DNA from: Enoplolaimus lenunculus
Lineage: Eukaryota > Nematoda > Enoplea > Enoplida > Thoracostomopsidae
Length of the DNA: 64,000 bases
Direction of reading: 5' to 3'
Assembly (NCBI GenBank): GCA_030248215.1
Contig: JASANG010002942.1
Coordinates: 1 to 64,000 of the forward strand
A program made the position numbers and the translations under genes. The notes under the pieces were generated by a model that made no database searches, was not told the origin of the DNA, and saw only the letters and a list, made by a program, of their open reading frames with translations. This document shows, in pieces, positions 59,735 to 64,000 of this stretch; position 1 is the first letter of the stretch; every line of letters begins with the position of its first letter.

Positions 59735-61560
59735 GCGCATTGCTAAGTCTAAGCCTAAGCCTAAGCCTAAGCGTTGCGAAACGGTGTGCCTCAGCCTAAA
59801 GCCTATACCTAGCCTAAGTAAAACATTGTATATAATCTAGAATCAAATTTTCGCAGGATAAAAACTTTTAATACCAAAAAGAATATAAACGAACAGGTGA
59901 ATTATACAAGCTGTTAAACTGTTTGTTATAGAGCGGAGATTGAAGCAGTAAAAGAAGATTAAGCCTAAACCTAAGCCTAAGCCTAAACGTTGCGAAACGG
60001 TGTGCCTCAGCCTAAAGCCTAAACCTAAGCCTAAGCAAAACATTGTATATAAATCTAGAATCAAATTTTCGCACGATGTAAACTTTTAATACCAAAAAGA
60101 ATATAAACGAACAGGTAAAATATACAAGCTGTTAAACTGTTTGTTATAGAGCCTAGATTGAAACGGTAAAAGTAGATTAAGTGTATTCCTAAGCGTAAGC
60201 CTAAGCCCAAGCGTTGCGAAACGGTGTGCCTCAGCCTAAAGCCTATACCTAGCCTAAGTAAAACATTGTATATAATCTAGAATGAAATTTTCGCAGGATG
60301 AAAACTTTTAATACCAAAAAGAATATAAACGAACAGGTGAATTATACAAGCTGTTAAACTGTTTGTTATAGAGCGGAGATTGAAGCAGTAAAAGTAGATT
60401 AAGCCTAAACCTAAGCCTAAGCTTAAGCGTTGCGAAACGCTGTGCCTCAGCCTAAAGCCTAAACCTAAACCTAAGCCTAAGCAAAACATTGTATATAAAT
60501 CTAGAATCAAATTTTCGCACGATGAAAACTTTTAATACCAAAAAGAATATAAACGAACAGGTAAAATATACAAGCTGTTAAACTGTTTGTTATAGAGCCT
60601 AGATTGAAGCAGTAAAAGTAGATTAAGCGTATTCCTAAGCCTAAGCCTAAGCCTAAGCCTAAGCGTTGCGAACCGGTGTGCCTCAGCCTAAAGCCTATAC
60701 CTAGCCTAAGTAAAACATTGTATATAATCTAGAATCAAATTTTCGCAGCATGAAAACTTTTAATACCAAAAAAATATAAACGAACAGGTGAATTATACAA
60801 GCTGTTAAATTGTTTGTCATAGAGCGGAGATTGAAGCAGTAAAAGTAGATTAAGCCTAAACCTAAGCCTAAGCGTTGCGAAACGGTGTGCCTCAGCCTAA
60901 AGCCTATACTTAGCCTAAGCAAAACGTTGTATATAATCTAGAATCGAATTTTCGCAGGATGAAAACTTTTAATACCAAAAAGAATATAAACGAACAGGTA
61001 AAATATACAAGCTGTTAAACTGTTTGTTATAGAGCGGAGATTGAACAGTAAAAGTAGATTAAGCGTATTCCTAAGCCTAAGTGTTGCAAGTGTGCCTAAG
61101 CCTAAAGCCTATGCCTAAGCTTATTAAACCTAAGCAAAAAATTGTAATCTGGAATCTAATTTTCGCATGAAGGAAACTTTCTACCAAAAAAGAATATAAA
61201 CGAACAGGTAAAATATACAAGCTGTTAATAAACGGTTTGTTATAGAACGGAGATTGAACCAGTAAAAGTAGATTAAGCGTATATATTCCTAAGCCTAAAG
61301 TGTGTCAAAAAGGTGCGCCTAAGCCTAAAACCTAAGCCTAAACCTAAGCATAAGTGAAAAATTGCAATCTAGAATCTAATTTTCGCATGAAGGAAACTTT
61401 TTACCAAAAAAGAATATAAACGAACAGGTGAAATATACAAGTTGTTAATAAACGGTTTGTTATAGAACGGAGATTGTTTGCCAAAAAAGGATATAAACGA
61501 ACAGGTGAAATATACAAGCTGTTAATAAATGGTTTGTTATAGAACGGAGATTGAACCAGT
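59735..61560 (+). repeat. ~217-bp satellite array inside the 4.09-kb element
   Basis: About eight units, each with CCTAAG runs, gttgcgaaacggtgtgcctc, aatctagaatc and aatataaacgaacaggt. Units alternate in two forms, so the repeat is best read as a 434-bp dimer. The last units are shorter and more diverged. Confidence 0.93.
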
Positions 61561-63455
61561 AGACTCACAAGAGCGGCCGGAAACACTAAACATTATTATA
61601 TATTGCATTAAACACATGTACGCAATATTATCTCTACGCAATGACCTGACCGCGGTGACCTGACTTTCGCAGAATCTGTTTAATAAAAGCCACCAACATC
61701 GTCGTGCTGCAACATAATGCGACATATAAACCGATATATAGCGATATGGTTCATTTGAAGGTCGAAATTTGAAAACAAATGTATAGCTGCTTTGCTTTCG
61801 CAGTATTACGACAATTCGCCGCCGCTTGAAAATAAATTTTTTGGTCTTAATAGCAGAGTAGACTGCTGGCTGCAGGCTTGCTATGAACGATGCGCCATTT
61901 AATTTGTTTAGCAGCAAAGTTTATGAAGTTAATACGGAGCCGGGAAATCTTGATGGTTCCGGCTGAGGTTTTTCTCCTGTTTCACATCGCCCATTTTACC
62001 TTTGCTCATGTTTTCATGCAATCACTACGAAAAATGCTTGCAAGACAAAGAATTCGCAATGCACACGTTTCAGATTATAAAATAAACGTTAGGATGGACA
62101 AACGTATCAGCTAATAAAACGCTAAGTAAGTGATATTTGAAAATAGCGAAACAAATACTCCTACCGTTAGGTTCAGATAAAGGCTAGAGTTTGAGTAATG
62201 CCACCTGCCCTCAAGTTCATGCAAAGGCTAGAGTTTGGGTGACCGCCATGTATCGGCTAGGTGTTGCATTTTACGTAAGGGTATGTGTGCTCTAAACTCG
62301 TCGTAATAAAACGAAACCGATTTAAAACCTATGAACACTAACACTCGCTGTTCAAAGTGGAAATACGGAAATACACAATTTGGCCAATGTATAGAACAGC
62401 ACCGTGACAGTAGATTCTCTTACGCCTAAGTCTAAAACGTACAAATGAGCTTATGTTTAAATCAAGCAAATGAGCTATGCCTAAGCAAGCCTAAGCCAAA
62501 AATTTGTTAAACCTTAAACTTTTTATGGCAGTTCGGAAAAAACGTTCAACCCCTCATCTTTCAGGGCCGTATTTTCTATGTATATACCTGACTTTGAAAA
62601 CGCTTGAGCTACGAAACCAAACCGGGCGCTAATGACAAACAAAATGTAACAAAACAAGTGCTGTTGACAACAAATATTCATACGGACGCTAATGACAAAC
62701 AAATGTAACAAAACAAGTGCTGCTGTATTCACATAAACCGGTCCGTCCACTTGCAGATTGCAAAGCCTGAACAAAGTCAGCTATAAAATAAACAGGACAG
62801 CTAATTTGAATATTTTGTATATGTATATATAACATATAATATGTATAATATATATTTATATATAAATTTAATGTATAGATTTGCATCTATAAAAATATTT
62901 TCGTACATTGCGGATATACAACAGATGTATGTTTCAGATATGCTGGGCTAAATAGCGGATCCAGCGGGATGGGGGTACTTTTTATGAGGTAAAATGGTAT
63001 GGTCCCTCCCAACATTACATATTTCCCGCTCAAATAATTTTTTGGGGATAAAATGGTAAGATCTCTAAAATTTTGGCGCTTAACAGCATTTACCAGCACC
63101 CGCTTTCCCGCCAGATATTTCTGAATCCGCTTTAATTTTCTAAAAATAAAAATACCGTAGTCGCTAAAGAAAGACAAATATAGCAGATAAAAGACAGCAG
63201 CCGGGCGAATTTACTATATGTAGAATCGCACAATAGTGTGATATACGGAAATAATATATGTAGGATTCTTGCCTCAGCGTGACTAAGCCTAAGCCTAAAG
63301 CGTAAGCCAACAAGCCTAAACCTAAGCGTAAGCCAAAATAAACTCCCACCTCTAAAATTTTGAACTAACACTTGTCTTTGAAAATTTTCACTGTAAAATT
63401 TTAAACCAACAAAATTCTCGATTTTCCTCTAAAATGCTGCAAGTTTTGCAATGCG
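61561..63455. other. Interior of the 4.09-kb element, no gene recognised
   Basis: Open frames of 126 codons (minus strand, 61,537-61,917) and 74 codons (plus, 61,890-62,114) show no transposase or other known motif. A ~60-bp duplication with gctaatgacaaacaaaatg occurs near 62,630 and 62,690. AT-rich run at 62,810-62,880. Confidence 0.55.
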
Positions 63456-63611
63456 TTAACCCTAGGTTAACGCGTGTGGTCCACACACATAAATAATATG
63501 TGTGTTGTATATAAATATATATAAAGGGTAAATTTTGCGTTTTGTCACGCGTTAACCCTACCTTATGACACTTTTTGTGGCAAGGGTAAATTTTATATTG
63601 TGAACGGCGCA

Positions 63612-63890
63612 TAAACGGTCAATATATATTACTTTTAGGGACGTAACAGTAGATGGCGTATTCCTAAGCCTAAGCGTTGCAAAAATATGTTACTAAGCCT
63701 AAGCTTAAGCCTAAGCCTACGACTAAGCCTAAGATTAAGCAAAAAATGTAATATCTAGAATCTAAACCTACTCTTTTTTATATAGACCCACCAGAAACCT
63801 AGACGCCGCTTGAAGTATGTAACATGGGATCCATAAAACAATGAAATTTACAACACAAATTTCTTAAAAATTGACCAAATTTAGTCGCTG
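63612..63890 (+). repeat. ~1.9-kb direct duplication, copy 2, right part, with family K element
   Basis: Starts at the second TAA and continues acggtcaatatatattac as in copy 1. Includes GGGACGTAACAGTAGATGG and CCTAAG words. Beyond 63,890 nothing is recognised. Confidence 0.9.
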
Positions 63891-64000
63891 TCTATGTCAA
63901 AAGTCCATACATGTCTACATGCAAAACTTCTTTAATGCCGTTCAAAAACCCAAATTTTACCTATGCCGAAGTCAACATCATCACAACAAATAACAAATGA

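Larger units (their letters stand above)
59521..63611. mobile_element. Family L element, Harbinger-like, 4.09 kb with satellite cargo
   Basis: TIRs at 59,521-59,591 and 63,541-63,611 are identical over 71 bp and start TGCGCCGTTCACAAT. TAA flanks both sides, and the empty site is preserved at 57,588. TAGGGTTAACGCG words sit at the inner end of each TIR and again at 63,456. The interior has a 217-bp satellite array (59,735-61,560) and about 2 kb of AT-rich sequence. No transposase motif was seen, so it moved with help from another element. Confidence 0.9.

Noticed and set aside
59735-61350. Telomere or internal telomeric tract (TTAGGC)n
   Set aside because: Runs are only two to five hexamers long, embedded in a 217-bp satellite and in small elements; no long pure array or chromosome end.
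61537-62114. Transposase for the 4.09-kb element
   Set aside because: The two open frames there lack DDE or DNA-binding motifs and are short; the element appears non-autonomous.

Overview
The window is nuclear DNA from an intron-rich invertebrate-like eukaryote, most likely an animal. The evidence is GT-AG introns, two animal-type genes with clear human counterparts, tRNA-derived SINE fragments, and dense small DNA transposons and satellites at about 35-40% GC. No operon-style bacterial genes, CRISPR array or rRNA is present. The species cannot be named from the sequence.

Genes. (1) NUP133, a scaffold nucleoporin of the Y-complex, fills 6,955-43,300 on the + strand. I resolved 33 short exons by matching remembered NUP133 sequence and splice sites. 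Their lengths sum to 3,285 nt (1,094 codons plus stop), and every exon-exon phase closes. (2) SLX1, the GIY-YIG/RING structure-specific nuclease subunit, follows on the same strand. Its first recognisable exon starts 128 nt after the NUP133 stop. The N-terminal half of its GIY-YIG domain was not found. (3) A four-exon gene of unknown family at 51,855-55,017 would encode a 121-residue secreted protein.

Layout. 1-6,950: minisatellites, a set of covarying hairpins, two arrays of one ~82-bp satellite in opposite orientation, and a tRNA-like SINE. 6,955-43,300: NUP133, with introns full of nested miniature hAT-type elements and one LINE. 43,429-45,979: SLX1, with a hAT-type element at the end of its second exon. 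46,000-51,850: small inverted-repeat elements, a 1.9-kb element with 77-bp identical ends, and a 46-bp satellite. 55,000-64,000: a ~1.9-kb direct duplication. One copy is split by a 4.09-kb element with 71-bp identical ends and a TAA target duplication. That element carries a 217-bp satellite array.

Main theme. Many element families share one design: short transposon termini (often CAGGG), then a short sequence word repeated directly near one end and inverted near the other. Each family has its own word (CCGGAA, GCCGAT, GGTCTC, GGAACA, ATTCCG, GGCGCC, GGGGGGC, GGAAATTGA, CCTAAG and others). Several copies have 8-bp (hAT-like) or TAA (Harbinger-like) target duplications visible in the sequence. 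These words may be transposase-binding sites that diverged in step at both ends. No LTR retroelement, endogenous retrovirus or Polinton was seen.
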